DNA from: an uncultured Ruminococcus sp.
Lineage (GTDB): Bacteria; Bacillota; Clostridia; Oscillospirales; Ruminococcaceae
Direction of reading: 5' to 3'
Length of the DNA stretch: 14,110 nt
NCBI GenBank assembly: GCA_947175975.1
Contig: CAMWOX010000020.1
Span: 1 to 14,110 of the forward strand
The notes under the pieces are model-generated. The model was not told the origin of the DNA, made no database searches, and was given only the letters and a program-made list of their open reading frames with translations. Below, in pieces: positions 1-7,169 of this stretch (positions are counted from its first letter, which is position 1; each line of letters begins with the position of its first letter). Both the position numbers and the translations under genes were made by a program.

Positions 1-1
1 C

Positions 2-1207
2 CAGTGTGAGGGTTCAAGAGGGGCGTTCATGTACAGACTGGCGTCCGTCTATCAGGATTTTGATTATTTTTTACAGCCTGTAACAGAAAAGTTCCTGCGT
101 CCTGATACAAATGATGATTGGCATCTATTGACGCATATGTGTGATTTTATTGCCGCTTCTGATGATCCGGCATGTTTTCAGATCCTGGAACAGAAATATC
201 AGGATCTCTATCAGCAAATTATGACAATCCGGTGGAGCGCTCATGCCAATGAGATTGTGCAGTGCTATGAATATCTTTCTATCGTAGTGATGCAGGGAAG
301 TGAATTTGACCGAACTGTTAAAATTTTCGGAGATATAGGGGCTTATTTTCTGCGCAGGAGACATGCTGACCCAAAAAATCTCTTCTGGCTTTTCGGGTGG
401 TTTTTGAGCTGTGCAGAAGAAAAATTTGGAGAAAATCTGCTCTCTGATCTGTTTGCATCGGAGAAATCAAAGGAAATGCGGTGTTTCGTCAGAATCATGT
501 GCCGCAAGCAGGAATTTATAGAAAAGCTTGCTGATAAGCCGAAATTCTCAGCGGATGAATTTCAGAAAAAAGCAAACGCAAGTCAGATCAGTCGTCGGGA
601 TGTGATCCTATTCCGGAGAACAGATCCGGATCAGACAGAACATTTCCGGCTTGCAGAAAGATTCATGGAAGAAAAAGATCCAGATAAAAAGGCAAATCTG
701 TTACAGGCATTCACGATTTCGAGATGCGGTTTTCCGCTAAATCCAGATATTCTTGTAGAATGTGCAGAATCAGAATGTCCGGCTCTCCGTGATTCAGCAA
801 CAGAAGCTTTGTTGTATGTTCAGTCTGAGAAAGCACATGCACTAGCAATCCGGCATCTGAAACGAAAATATTCACAGCTTTTTCTGCAATTATTGATTCA
901 TCATTATCAGCCAGACGATAAGGAATTAGTATTGAATTGTCTGCGAAATCTGCAAATTGATCTTGAAAATGAGAGTGGCTGGCATAATATCGTGATGGAA
1001 ATTCTGGAGAATAGAAAAATCCTGCCGGATGAAGTGATTCTTTTTGTCTATGAAAAATCCATGTGTTCGTGCTGTCGGGAAACGGCTGTTTCTGAAATAA
1101 TCCAGAGAAATCTCATTACGGAACAGATTCTGAAAGAATGTTTGCAGGACTGCAATTCTGACATTTGGGAGCTGGCTGAAGATTTCAGAATTTCTGAATC
1201 ATTTTAG
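2..1207 (+). CDS. HEAT-like repeat protein, probably 5'-truncated by the window edge
   Basis: I do not recognise a named family. The protein is helical, soluble and without signal peptide or membrane segment. The C-terminal half has repeated amphipathic helix pairs (for example around CPALRDSATEALLYV and CCRETAVSEIIQRN) of the kind seen in HEAT/ARM proteins, which usually act as protein-binding scaffolds. The first ATG in the window is at base 29, preceded by a possible ribosome site (GAGGGG at 19-24). However, the frame stays open to base 2, and the residues just before and after that ATG (RGAFMYRL) read like the start of another HEAT helix, so the true start probably lies upstream. From the ATG at 29 the product would be 392 residues. 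The gene stops 11 bases before the -35 box of the next gene and no terminator is visible. That it is a real gene is fairly sure; its function is unknown. Confidence 0.75.
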   Translation, partial: QCEGSRGAFMYRLASVYQDFDYFLQPVTEKFLRPDTNDDWHLLTHMCDFIAASDDPACFQILEQKYQDLYQQIMTIRWSAHANEIVQCYEYLSIVVMQGSEFDRTVKIFGDIGAYFLRRRHADPKNLFWLFGWFLSCAEEKFGENLLSDLFASEKSKEMRCFVRIMCRKQEFIEKLADKPKFSADEFQKKANASQISRRDVILFRRTDPDQTEHFRLAERFMEEKDPDKKANLLQAFTISRCGFPLNPDILVECAESECPALRDSATEALLYVQSEKAHALAIRHLKRKYSQLFLQLLIHHYQPDDKELVLNCLRNLQIDLENESGWHNIVMEILENRKILPDEVILFVYEKSMCSCCRETAVSEIIQRNLITEQILKECLQDCNSDIWELAEDFRISESF

Positions 1208-1218
1208 ATAAAATTGTC

Positions 1219-1247
1219 TTGACAATGGGGTACTTTTTTGTTATAAT
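1219..1247 (+). promoter_or_regulatory. Sigma-A promoter of the CotH/dockerin gene
   Basis: A perfect -35 box TTGACA (1219-1224) and a perfect -10 box TATAAT (1242-1247) are separated by 17 bases. The predicted transcript starts about base 1254, giving a leader of only about 26 bases before the ATG at 1280. Confidence 0.85.
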
Positions 1248-1279
1248 GGAAATATAAATTGTATGTGGAGGGCAGGTTT

Positions 1280-3682
1280 ATGAAGTTTCTGAACAGAAAA
1301 ACAATTGCTTTTTTGTCTGCGATACTGTTTTTGTCAGTATCAGCGAATTTCCCGGCGGTCTGTGCAGAAAATACCGATTTTTCAAAAATTCTGGTTAATG
1401 AAATCTGTACACAGAATACCAGTTGTCTAGCTGACAGTTATGGTGTTTATTCCGATTGGATTGAGCTTTATAATTCTGGTGATACGGCTGTGAATCTCGG
1501 TGGCTATGCACTTTCTGATGATGAAAATAAGCCTGACAAATTCGTATTCCCGGAAACAGCTGTCATAGAACCAGAGTCCTATCTGATTGTATTTGCATCA
1601 AAACAGAATGCAACCGGATCAGAATTTCATACAGGATTTGCACTCAGCAAGAACGGGGAAACACTTCTACTGAGCAATCCGGATGGTGTCATGATACAGA
1701 AAATAGAAATTCCAACTCTTGGGGAAGATCAGACTTTCGGCAGGATTGCAGACGGTACAATGCAGATCATGTCGCCTACACCACATGAAGTAAATACGGA
1801 AGTAGTTGCTTCTCCGGTTTTTTCCGCAGAATCAGGATTTTATGAGAACGCATTTGCACTCCGTCTTTCGGCATCGGAAAATACAGAAATTTACTATACA
1901 TTGGATGGGAGCAATCCGGTAACTTCCGAAACTGCAATCTGTTATCAGGATACAATTCTGGTAAAAGACCGTTCAGATGAACCGAATCTGTACAGTGCTT
2001 ATGGTGAGAATCAGACAGCGCAGTCAATTTGTGTGGGGGTGGGGTATCAGCCGCCCAGAGATTTGGTGGATAAGGCTTGCATTGTACGTGCCGTTGCAAA
2101 AAATACGAAAACAGGCTCTTACAGTCCGGTTGTTCAACAGAGTTATTTCGTTACGGATGGCGAACTGGCAGATTATCAGGATCTGACTGTTATCTCACTT
2201 GTGACAGATCCGGAGAATTTATTCGATCCGGATACCGGGATTTATGTAGTAGGGACGAAATACCATGAATGGCGTGAAAGTCTCGGTTATGTATCTGATC
2301 CGGATGTCTGGGATGAGGACAAAGACCCTGAAACCATGCGGAATTATCACATCCGAGGAAAAGCCGGGGAACGGGAAGCCAATATTACAATTTTTGAAAA
2401 CGGCAGTACTCTAGCACAACAGAATATGGGCATCCGGATCAAGGGATCTTCGACAAGAAATTCTGCGAATAAGAGCTTTAGTTTGTTTGCTAGGAGTGAA
2501 TATGGTGCATCAAAATTAAATGCTCTGATTCTTCCGGATAATTATGACTGGCAGGGAAATCTGATTACTTCTTATGATTCCATTACATTGCGTTCTTCCG
2601 GATCGCAGAGAACCAGGGATAGCATTGCGCATAAAATCATCAAAAAAGATCATCTGACAACCATGGATATGAAACCTTGTGTACTGTTCCTGAATGGAGA
2701 ATACTGGGGATTGTATGAGATCACGGAAAAATTTTCGGATGATTTTATCCAGAGCAATTATGGGATTTCCAAAAAAGATGTTGTCATGATCAAAGACTGG
2801 GATCTCGAAGAGGGAACACAGCAGGATTTTGATGAATACATGGACAGGATTTATTATTATGCAACACTGGATATGACAAAACCGGAAAATTACCAGTTGG
2901 CTTCTGATTTCATGGATCTGGATTCTCTGATAGAACATTATGCCGCAGGATTATATTTAGGTGTGACAGACTGGCCGAATTATAATTATGGTGTCTGGAA
3001 AAGCAAAGGTGCAGAAATCGCTGGCAATCCTTACAGTGATGGCAGGTGGCGGCTGATTTCATTTGATTTTGATCATTCCATGGGTTATACTTATGATAGT
3101 GCAATTAACAAGACAAATCTTTATGATTATAACTGGTTTGAAAAAATGGATACGGAAACAGCACCCACAAATTTTTTTGTGAGTCTGCTGAAAAATAAGG
3201 AATTTCGGCTGAAATTTATTAAGACTTATCAGTCTTATGCGAATGACCTGACAACAGTAGACCAGATAGAACAGATTCTTGCAGAATACTATGATAAGGA
3301 TCAATATATGAATCTGGTAGGTGACTCTGAAGTCCGCTGGTCGGATGCCTGGAATTATGGTTCTTCCAAAGAACAGAAAAAGCAGGGAACGCAGAGTTAT
3401 TTCCGGTATTCTGTTCTGGATAATATTTCTAACTATTTCAAGAAAATAGATGATTATTCGATTCCTTATATGTATGCATATCTGGGATTGACAGAACCGG
3501 GAGATGTAAATGCAGACGGTGAATTTTCTGTTGCAGATGCTGTCATGCTCCAAAAATGGCTTTTGGGTTCTGGGGAGCTGATCAACTGGAGAGCAGGCGA
3601 CTTGTGCGAAGACGGCAAGATTACAATTTATGATTTTGTACGAATGAAACAGCTCCTGATCGGAATTGGTGAAAATATATAA
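1280..3682 (+). CDS. Secreted CotH-kinase protein with lamin-tail, CHB_HEX-like and type I dockerin domains
   Basis: An 800-residue exported protein. A signal peptide (residues 1-29, cleavage probably after AVCA) is followed by a lamin-tail domain (about 33-170, with EICTQN and SDWIELYN), a chitobiase C-terminal-like beta domain (about 180-290, with IYYTLDGSNP), and a CotH domain (about 300-700). The CotH part shows GIRIKGSSTR, a lysine at 398, YWGLYEITEKF and the acidic FDFDHS at 595-600. CotH proteins are secreted atypical kinases. The C-terminus (about 741-794) is a type I dockerin with two calcium loops, GDVNADGEFS and GDLCEDGKIT, which would plug the protein into a cohesin scaffold on the cell surface. 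Loop 2 has Cys where Asn or Asp is usual. The start at ATG 1280 is chosen because GGAGGG (1267-1272) lies 7 bases upstream and a proper signal peptide follows; an in-frame TTG at 1259 has no such support. The substrate is unknown. Confidence 0.93.
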   Translation: MKFLNRKTIAFLSAILFLSVSANFPAVCAENTDFSKILVNEICTQNTSCLADSYGVYSDWIELYNSGDTAVNLGGYALSDDENKPDKFVFPETAVIEPESYLIVFASKQNATGSEFHTGFALSKNGETLLLSNPDGVMIQKIEIPTLGEDQTFGRIADGTMQIMSPTPHEVNTEVVASPVFSAESGFYENAFALRLSASENTEIYYTLDGSNPVTSETAICYQDTILVKDRSDEPNLYSAYGENQTAQSICVGVGYQPPRDLVDKACIVRAVAKNTKTGSYSPVVQQSYFVTDGELADYQDLTVISLVTDPENLFDPDTGIYVVGTKYHEWRESLGYVSDPDVWDEDKDPETMRNYHIRGKAGEREANITIFENGSTLAQQNMGIRIKGSSTRNSANKSFSLFARSEYGASKLNALILPDNYDWQGNLITSYDSITLRSSGSQRTRDSIAHKIIKKDHLTTMDMKPCVLFLNGEYWGLYEITEKFSDDFIQSNYGISKKDVVMIKDWDLEEGTQQDFDEYMDRIYYYATLDMTKPENYQLASDFMDLDSLIEHYAAGLYLGVTDWPNYNYGVWKSKGAEIAGNPYSDGRWRLISFDFDHSMGYTYDSAINKTNLYDYNWFEKMDTETAPTNFFVSLLKNKEFRLKFIKTYQSYANDLTTVDQIEQILAEYYDKDQYMNLVGDSEVRWSDAWNYGSSKEQKKQGTQSYFRYSVLDNISNYFKKIDDYSIPYMYAYLGLTEPGDVNADGEFSVADAVMLQKWLLGSGELINWRAGDLCEDGKITIYDFVRMKQLLIGIGENI

Positions 3683-3740
3683 ATTATTTATTATAATTTG
3701 TGCGATTTGATGAAATTTAACCAATATTTTTCCCCAGGCA

Positions 3741-3769
3741 TTGACTTTTTTTTCAAACTGTGGTATAAT
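3741..3769 (+). promoter_or_regulatory. Sigma-A promoter of the pilin-sortase unit
   Basis: TTGACT (3741-3746) and TATAAT (3764-3769) are spaced by 17 bases. Transcription is predicted to begin near 3776, immediately before a GC-rich hairpin. Confidence 0.8.
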
Positions 3770-3777
3770 CTTATCGT

Positions 3778-3794
3778 GGGGGATGCTATCCCCC
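3778..3794 (+). promoter_or_regulatory. 5'-terminal mRNA hairpin of the pilin-sortase transcript
   Basis: GGGGGAT (3778-3784) pairs perfectly with ATCCCCC (3788-3794) around a 3-base loop GCT. The stem begins about 2 bases after the predicted transcription start and ends about 18 bases before the ribosome site. It is not followed by a T run, so it is not a terminator. A 5' stem at this position commonly protects mRNA from 5'-end-dependent decay; that role is inferred here. Confidence 0.55.
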
Positions 3795-3828
3795 TGTCAG
3801 AGATACACTGTGAAGGAGGCTGTTTTTG

Positions 3829-5088
3829 ATGAGAGTGAAAAAGAAAAAATATATCAGTGCTATCTTTTGTCTGCTGGGATTTATTATATGTATCATTTCA
3901 GGTGCATTTATGACAGTAAACGCAGCAGGAAATGCTTCTCTAACGCTCAACTGCGTCAAGGACGGGGAAGTAATTACAGGCATGGAGTGGCAGATTTATC
4001 ATGTCGCTAATCATTCTGAGGATGGAAAGCCTAAATTAACAACACCTTTCCAAAAATATGAAAGAAAAATCACATTTGGTGATGGTTCGCTTTCTGCTAT
4101 GACACAGCTTGCCAGCACCCTGAAAGGCTTCACACTCCAGGGCAAAATCAAGCCGACACAAGCAACTGTCAGTGATGCAAATGGCAAAGTAGAATTTGCA
4201 GATCTGGATTATGGCTATTACCTGGTTACTGCAACAAAATTCAAACAAGGTGATATTGCCTGGGAATCGGAGCCGCTTTTAGTTGTTCTGTCAGAAGAAG
4301 GAAACTATGAGGTCAATGCTTTCCCGAAAATGAATTATATTACATTGGATGCCACTGAAGTTGAGTATACTGTCAAGAAAATCTGGGAAAATGACGAAAA
4401 TCAGCCCAAGGCAAGAGCGACTTATATTACAGTTGAAATTTACAAAGATGATGTATATGATACTTCTGTCCGCCTGGATCAGTCCAATGACTGGACATAT
4501 TCCTGGACAGGCGAGTCTGCGGCAGATTGGGTTGTGGTAGAGAAGGACATTCCGGAAAATTATGTTGTAACATTCAGAAAACAGGGTGTTGAATATGTAA
4601 TCGTCAACACATATAACCCTGATGGCAATAGTTCTTTTTGGGAATGGACGGAAACCACTACTACACATGAAACAGACAGTCAGTTTACAGGTTCTGAAAC
4701 GACAGCAACATCAGCACCACAACACTCTGAAGAATTGTCTTCTACTACAACAAGTTCAACAGTGGAATCTGACTTTGATGCAAGTTCTACTTCTTCTACA
4801 TCTACAACCACAACGACAACCACCAGAACACCCTCCGGTAATGGATCTGGCAGCAGCTCCAGCGGCGGATCTTCCAGTAGTTCAAGTAGTTCCAGATATT
4901 CCAGTGGCAGCGGGTCTTCCAATTCTTCCAGAAATTCCAGCAGCGGTTCAGGATCAAGCAGTGGGAATGCCGCTACAATTACGAAACTACCACAGACTGG
5001 TCAGTTGTGGTGGCCGGTTGCACCTCTGACAACCGGCGGTGTCCTGATGATGGGAATTGGCTTAAAACTCAAGAAAAAGGATCATTAA
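3829..5088 (+). CDS. LPXTG-anchored pilin-like surface protein with Cna_B domain and Ser/Thr/Gly stalk
   Basis: A 419-residue cell-wall protein. A Lys-rich N-terminus and hydrophobic signal peptide (cleavage probably after VNA, about residue 32) are followed by a pilin N-terminal-type domain (about 35-165). Next is NAFPKMN at about 164-170, which resembles the pilin motif whose lysine is the sortase attachment point in backbone pilins. A Cna_B-type domain (about 178-263) shows VKKIWEN, VEKDIPENY and IVNTY, the usual places of the Lys, Glu and Asn of a self-made isopeptide bond. About 120 residues of Ser/Thr/Gly low complexity follow, then LPQTG, a hydrophobic stretch and KLKKK, a standard sorting signal. 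The start at ATG 3829 is 9 bases after AAGGAGG (3813-3819). The stop lies 2 bases before the sortase ATG, so the pair is surely co-transcribed. Whether it polymerises or is only a single anchored adhesin is not settled. Confidence 0.9.
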   Translation: MRVKKKKYISAIFCLLGFIICIISGAFMTVNAAGNASLTLNCVKDGEVITGMEWQIYHVANHSEDGKPKLTTPFQKYERKITFGDGSLSAMTQLASTLKGFTLQGKIKPTQATVSDANGKVEFADLDYGYYLVTATKFKQGDIAWESEPLLVVLSEEGNYEVNAFPKMNYITLDATEVEYTVKKIWENDENQPKARATYITVEIYKDDVYDTSVRLDQSNDWTYSWTGESAADWVVVEKDIPENYVVTFRKQGVEYVIVNTYNPDGNSSFWEWTETTTTHETDSQFTGSETTATSAPQHSEELSSTTTSSTVESDFDASSTSSTSTTTTTTTRTPSGNGSGSSSSGGSSSSSSSSRYSSGSGSSNSSRNSSSGSGSSSGNAATITKLPQTGQLWWPVAPLTTGGVLMMGIGLKLKKKDH

Positions 5089-5090
5089 GT

Positions 5091-5732
5091 ATGAATGCAA
5101 CCAGAATTGCAAGATTTGGCTTCTTTGCAATAGGGATAGTGCTGCTGGGTGCAGCACTGTCCCTTGTTCTGTATAATCTCAATGAAGATCAGAAAAGCGG
5201 TGAACAGGCACAGAATCTGTTGGCAGAAGTCAAAAGGGAAATCCCGGACGAAACACAGCCGACAGAAGCAAAAAAATATGATCTGTTTTCTGAATATGAA
5301 ACAGAACCAGCCATAGAAGAACCCATTCTGGAAATAGATGGGCAGACTTATATTGGAGTGATTGCGATTCCGGAGTTGGGAATTGAACTGCCTGTGATAA
5401 GTGAGTGGAGTTATCCGAATCTGAAATCTGCCCCATGCCGCTACCAGGGGACAGCGTTTGATCGGGATATGATTCTCATTGCACATAATTACCAGACACA
5501 TTTCGGAAGAATTTCAGAACTGCATTCCGGATCGGAAATTGTTTTTACAGATGCCGCAGGAAAAATCTATGCATATGAAGTCAATAATATTGAAAATATT
5601 GTGGGAACAGATATAGAAAGTATGGAGTTTGGTTCAGCTGATAGCTGGGATCTGACATTATTTACTTGCACTATCAGCGGACAAAGCCGTGTCACTGTCC
5701 GAGCTTTCCTGAAACCGGAAGAAGAAAATTAA
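5091..5732 (+). CDS. Sortase (membrane transpeptidase for the adjacent LPXTG protein)
   Basis: A 213-residue sortase. It has one N-terminal membrane segment (about residues 8-29), a linker, and a catalytic beta-barrel from about residue 84 (YIGVIAIPELGIELPV). The three catalytic residues are visible: His132 in IAHNYQTHFG, Cys193 in TLFTCTISG and Arg200 in GQSRVTV. The enzyme would cleave the LPQTG of the upstream protein between Thr and Gly and attach the Thr to the cell wall or to a pilin lysine. There is no C-terminal membrane segment, unlike the usual pilus-polymerising class C enzymes, so the layout is closer to class B, D or E; I do not assign a class firmly. The ATG at 5091 follows the pilin stop by 2 bases, with AAAAAGG at 5074-5080 as a weak ribosome site. 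An upstream in-frame start inside the pilin gene would add a non-sortase N-terminus and was rejected. Confidence 0.92.
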   Translation: MNATRIARFGFFAIGIVLLGAALSLVLYNLNEDQKSGEQAQNLLAEVKREIPDETQPTEAKKYDLFSEYETEPAIEEPILEIDGQTYIGVIAIPELGIELPVISEWSYPNLKSAPCRYQGTAFDRDMILIAHNYQTHFGRISELHSGSEIVFTDAAGKIYAYEVNNIENIVGTDIESMEFGSADSWDLTLFTCTISGQSRVTVRAFLKPEEEN

Positions 5733-6058
5733 GTAATTGGCATCAGTTCCGGGATCAGATTTCGGCATATATCCCAGATTACCCATAGAGCGATCAAAAT
5801 CCCCCAGAACACCAGATTCCTTGGGAGTAGTTTTGCAGGTCTGTTCCGGGATTTCAGAATTTTCTCTGAAGCATACAGGATACAGCAGATTGCTAACAGC
5901 AATACTGCCGGATTTTCATGCAGGGACAAAAGAATTTTTCCATTCAGAAGTGCCAGTAATGCCCTTGTACCGCCGCATCCAGGGCAGTAGATATTCGTGA
6001 ATGCATAAAAAGGACATACATAATGCATCTGGCATAGGATCAAAAAATATATCAGCAT
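5729..6058 (-). CDS. DUF2752 family small membrane protein
   Basis: A 109-residue protein with a hydrophobic N-terminus, the family hallmark CPGCGGTRALLALL (about residues 25-38), a membrane segment (about 47-62) and a second one near the C-terminus (about 83-100). DUF2752 proteins are short membrane proteins of unknown role in many bacteria; the Cys pair could bind metal or form a disulfide, but I see no direct evidence. The gene is convergent with the sortase and the two coding regions overlap by 3 bases at their stop codons, with no terminator between them. The start at 6058 has a weak purine-rich ribosome site (AAAGAAG) on the minus strand. A later methionine, just before the Cys motif, is possible but would remove most of the first hydrophobic helix. 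Confidence 0.82.
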   Translation of the reverse strand: MLIYFLILCQMHYVCPFYAFTNIYCPGCGGTRALLALLNGKILLSLHENPAVLLLAICCILYASEKILKSRNRPAKLLPRNLVFWGILIALWVIWDICRNLIPELMPIT

Positions 6059-6086
6059 GATTTTTCTTCTTTCTTTTTTTAATACT

Positions 6087-6095
6087 ATTATAGCA
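6087..6095 (-). promoter_or_regulatory. Extended -10 promoter of the DUF2752 gene
   Basis: On the minus strand the sequence reads TGCTATAAT, an extended -10 element, about 30 bases before the start codon at 6058. No good -35 box is visible 17-18 bases further upstream, which an extended -10 tolerates. It is divergent from the rnpB promoter. Confidence 0.5.
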
Positions 6096-6148
6096 TACGA
6101 TTTGTTCTGAAACCTGAAAATTCTATTAATTTTCTATGAATCTTGTGC

Positions 6149-6177
6149 TTGACAAATTTCCGAAATTGTGCTACAAT
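6149..6177 (+). promoter_or_regulatory. Sigma-A promoter of rnpB
   Basis: TTGACA (6149-6154) and TACAAT (6172-6177) have 17-base spacing. The predicted start near 6184-6185 matches the first paired base of the RNase P RNA. Confidence 0.8.
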
Positions 6178-6184
6178 AATATTT

Positions 6185-6541
6185 GAGCAGACTATGCGGT
6201 TGCGTGAACGTGTTTCAGTTCACGAGGAAAGTCCGGGCATCACAGGGCGGGATAACTGCTAACGGCAGCCGGGGGTGACCCTAGGGCAAGTGCAACAGAA
6301 AAGAGACTGCCGGATCTGTATTTTTACATCCGGTGATGGTGGAATGGCGAGGTAAAAGCTCACCGGGGTGCAGGAGACTGTACCGCCGTGTAAACCCTAT
6401 CCGATGCAACGTTGAAATGGTGTGTGCTGGTCGTAACGCCTGCCCGGCGGATCACTGCACAGCAACGGCTTGAATCATCCGGCAACGGATGATCTAGATA
6501 AATAACCGCACACGACAGAACCCGGCTTATCGGTCTGGTCA
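6185..6541 (+). ncRNA. rnpB: RNase P RNA, bacterial class A
   Basis: This is the catalytic RNA of RNase P, which removes 5' leaders from precursor tRNAs. The conserved core is directly visible: GAGGAAAGTCCGGGC at 6224-6238 and ACAGAACCCGGCTTA at 6515-6529, which together build the P4 core helix. Other recognisable pieces are GTAAACCC near 6391 and GGTAAAAGCTCACC near 6351. The first bases GAGCAGAC (6185-6192) pair with GGTCTGGTC near 6532-6540 to form the closing P1 helix, which fixes both ends to within a few bases. The length of about 357 nt and the AAGTGCAACAGAAA block (near 6288) fit the class A fold rather than the Bacillus class B fold. It is flanked by its own promoter and terminator. 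The strand and identity are certain; the exact 3' end is estimated. Confidence 0.96.
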
Positions 6542-6543
6542 TA

Positions 6544-6575
6544 ACGGACGGCTTCGGCTGTCCGTTTTCTTATAT
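6544..6575 (+). terminator. Intrinsic terminator of rnpB
   Basis: A 9-bp stem (6544-6552 with 6557-6565, one G-T wobble) closes a TTCG tetraloop and is followed by TTTTCTTAT. It starts only a few bases after the P1 helix of RNase P RNA. Confidence 0.88.
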
Positions 6576-6600
6576 TATTTTTTGAAAGCAGGTTGAAAAC

Positions 6601-7143
6601 ATGATTGTATTAATTCTATTGCTTGCATTCTGCCTGTCCGGCTGTAATTCTGCATGGGATCAGAATGCTGATTCCGGGGATCTACCCATGGAAACATTTG
6701 TGACTTATAAAGCTCTCCCTTTGCCGGATCTTTTTGTCGATATTCCTGAAAATTATGCTATAAAATCCTCTCAGTTCTATCAGGAATACTATGTCTGTGA
6801 GGATGCCAGTATTATTATCACGGAAGATACCAGAGATTCACAGTATGTTTCCAATTATGATTATGCTGTGAGTGCGTTGAAAGAATACCAGAATATGGCT
6901 TCTTCTCTAGAGCTGATCAGCAGTGAAGCAATGACAACACAGAATGCGACTAACGTCCAGACCCTTGAATTTGATTACACAATTGGTGATGGCGATGAGA
7001 GTGCAAAACTGACTTGTTTTGTAGGATATCTGACAGATGGTCACGCAATGTATATTATTACCTGCAAATCCAATACAGACACATACGAAAGCCACCGCAG
7101 TGAATTTCTTAGCGTGATTTGTTCTGCTGCGATCAGTAAATAG
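6601..7143 (+). CDS. Small predicted lipoprotein, possible DcrB/PsbP-like fold
   Basis: A 180-residue exported protein. The N-terminus is a very short hydrophobic segment ending in the lipobox LSGC, with Cys15 as the lipidated residue, so the mature protein should sit on the outer face of the membrane. The signal peptide carries no Lys or Arg before the hydrophobic core, which is unusual. The mature part, with LPDLFVDIPENY followed by alternating strands and the late FVGYLTDGHAMYIITC segment, has the general look of DcrB/PsbP-like small beta-alpha proteins; this is a weak inference and the function is unknown. The ATG at 6601 is supported by AGCAGG (6587-6592) and by an in-frame stop just upstream at 6583. 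It lies 25 bases after the rnpB terminator and I see no good promoter of its own, so it may depend on read-through. The next gene starts 26 bases downstream. Confidence 0.8.
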   Translation: MIVLILLLAFCLSGCNSAWDQNADSGDLPMETFVTYKALPLPDLFVDIPENYAIKSSQFYQEYYVCEDASIIITEDTRDSQYVSNYDYAVSALKEYQNMASSLELISSEAMTTQNATNVQTLEFDYTIGDGDESAKLTCFVGYLTDGHAMYIITCKSNTDTYESHRSEFLSVICSAAISK

Positions 7144-7169
7144 TTATAGTATAAGAAGGGCTATAAATT

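Noticed and set aside
3681..3699. Palindrome AAATTAT/ATAATTT after the CotH stop as a terminator
   Set aside because: The stem is all A-T pairs, too weak, and is not followed by a T run.
3059..3724. Long antisense open frame over the 3' end of the CotH gene
   Set aside because: Opposite well-matched CotH and dockerin sequence; its product is Ile/Phe/Cys/His-rich without domain pattern.
4680..4922. Open frame on the minus strand rich in Val, Glu, Leu and Pro
   Set aside because: It is the mirror image of the Ser/Thr/Gly repeat codons of the pilin stalk; composition is an artefact and there is no ribosome site.
5737..6000. Plus-strand open frame of 87 codons after the sortase
   Set aside because: It lies opposite the DUF2752 gene, whose CPGCGGTRA motif is convincing; the plus-strand frame lacks a ribosome site.
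6360..6542. Minus-strand open frame of 60 codons
   Set aside because: It lies wholly inside the RNase P RNA gene, whose conserved core explains the sequence.
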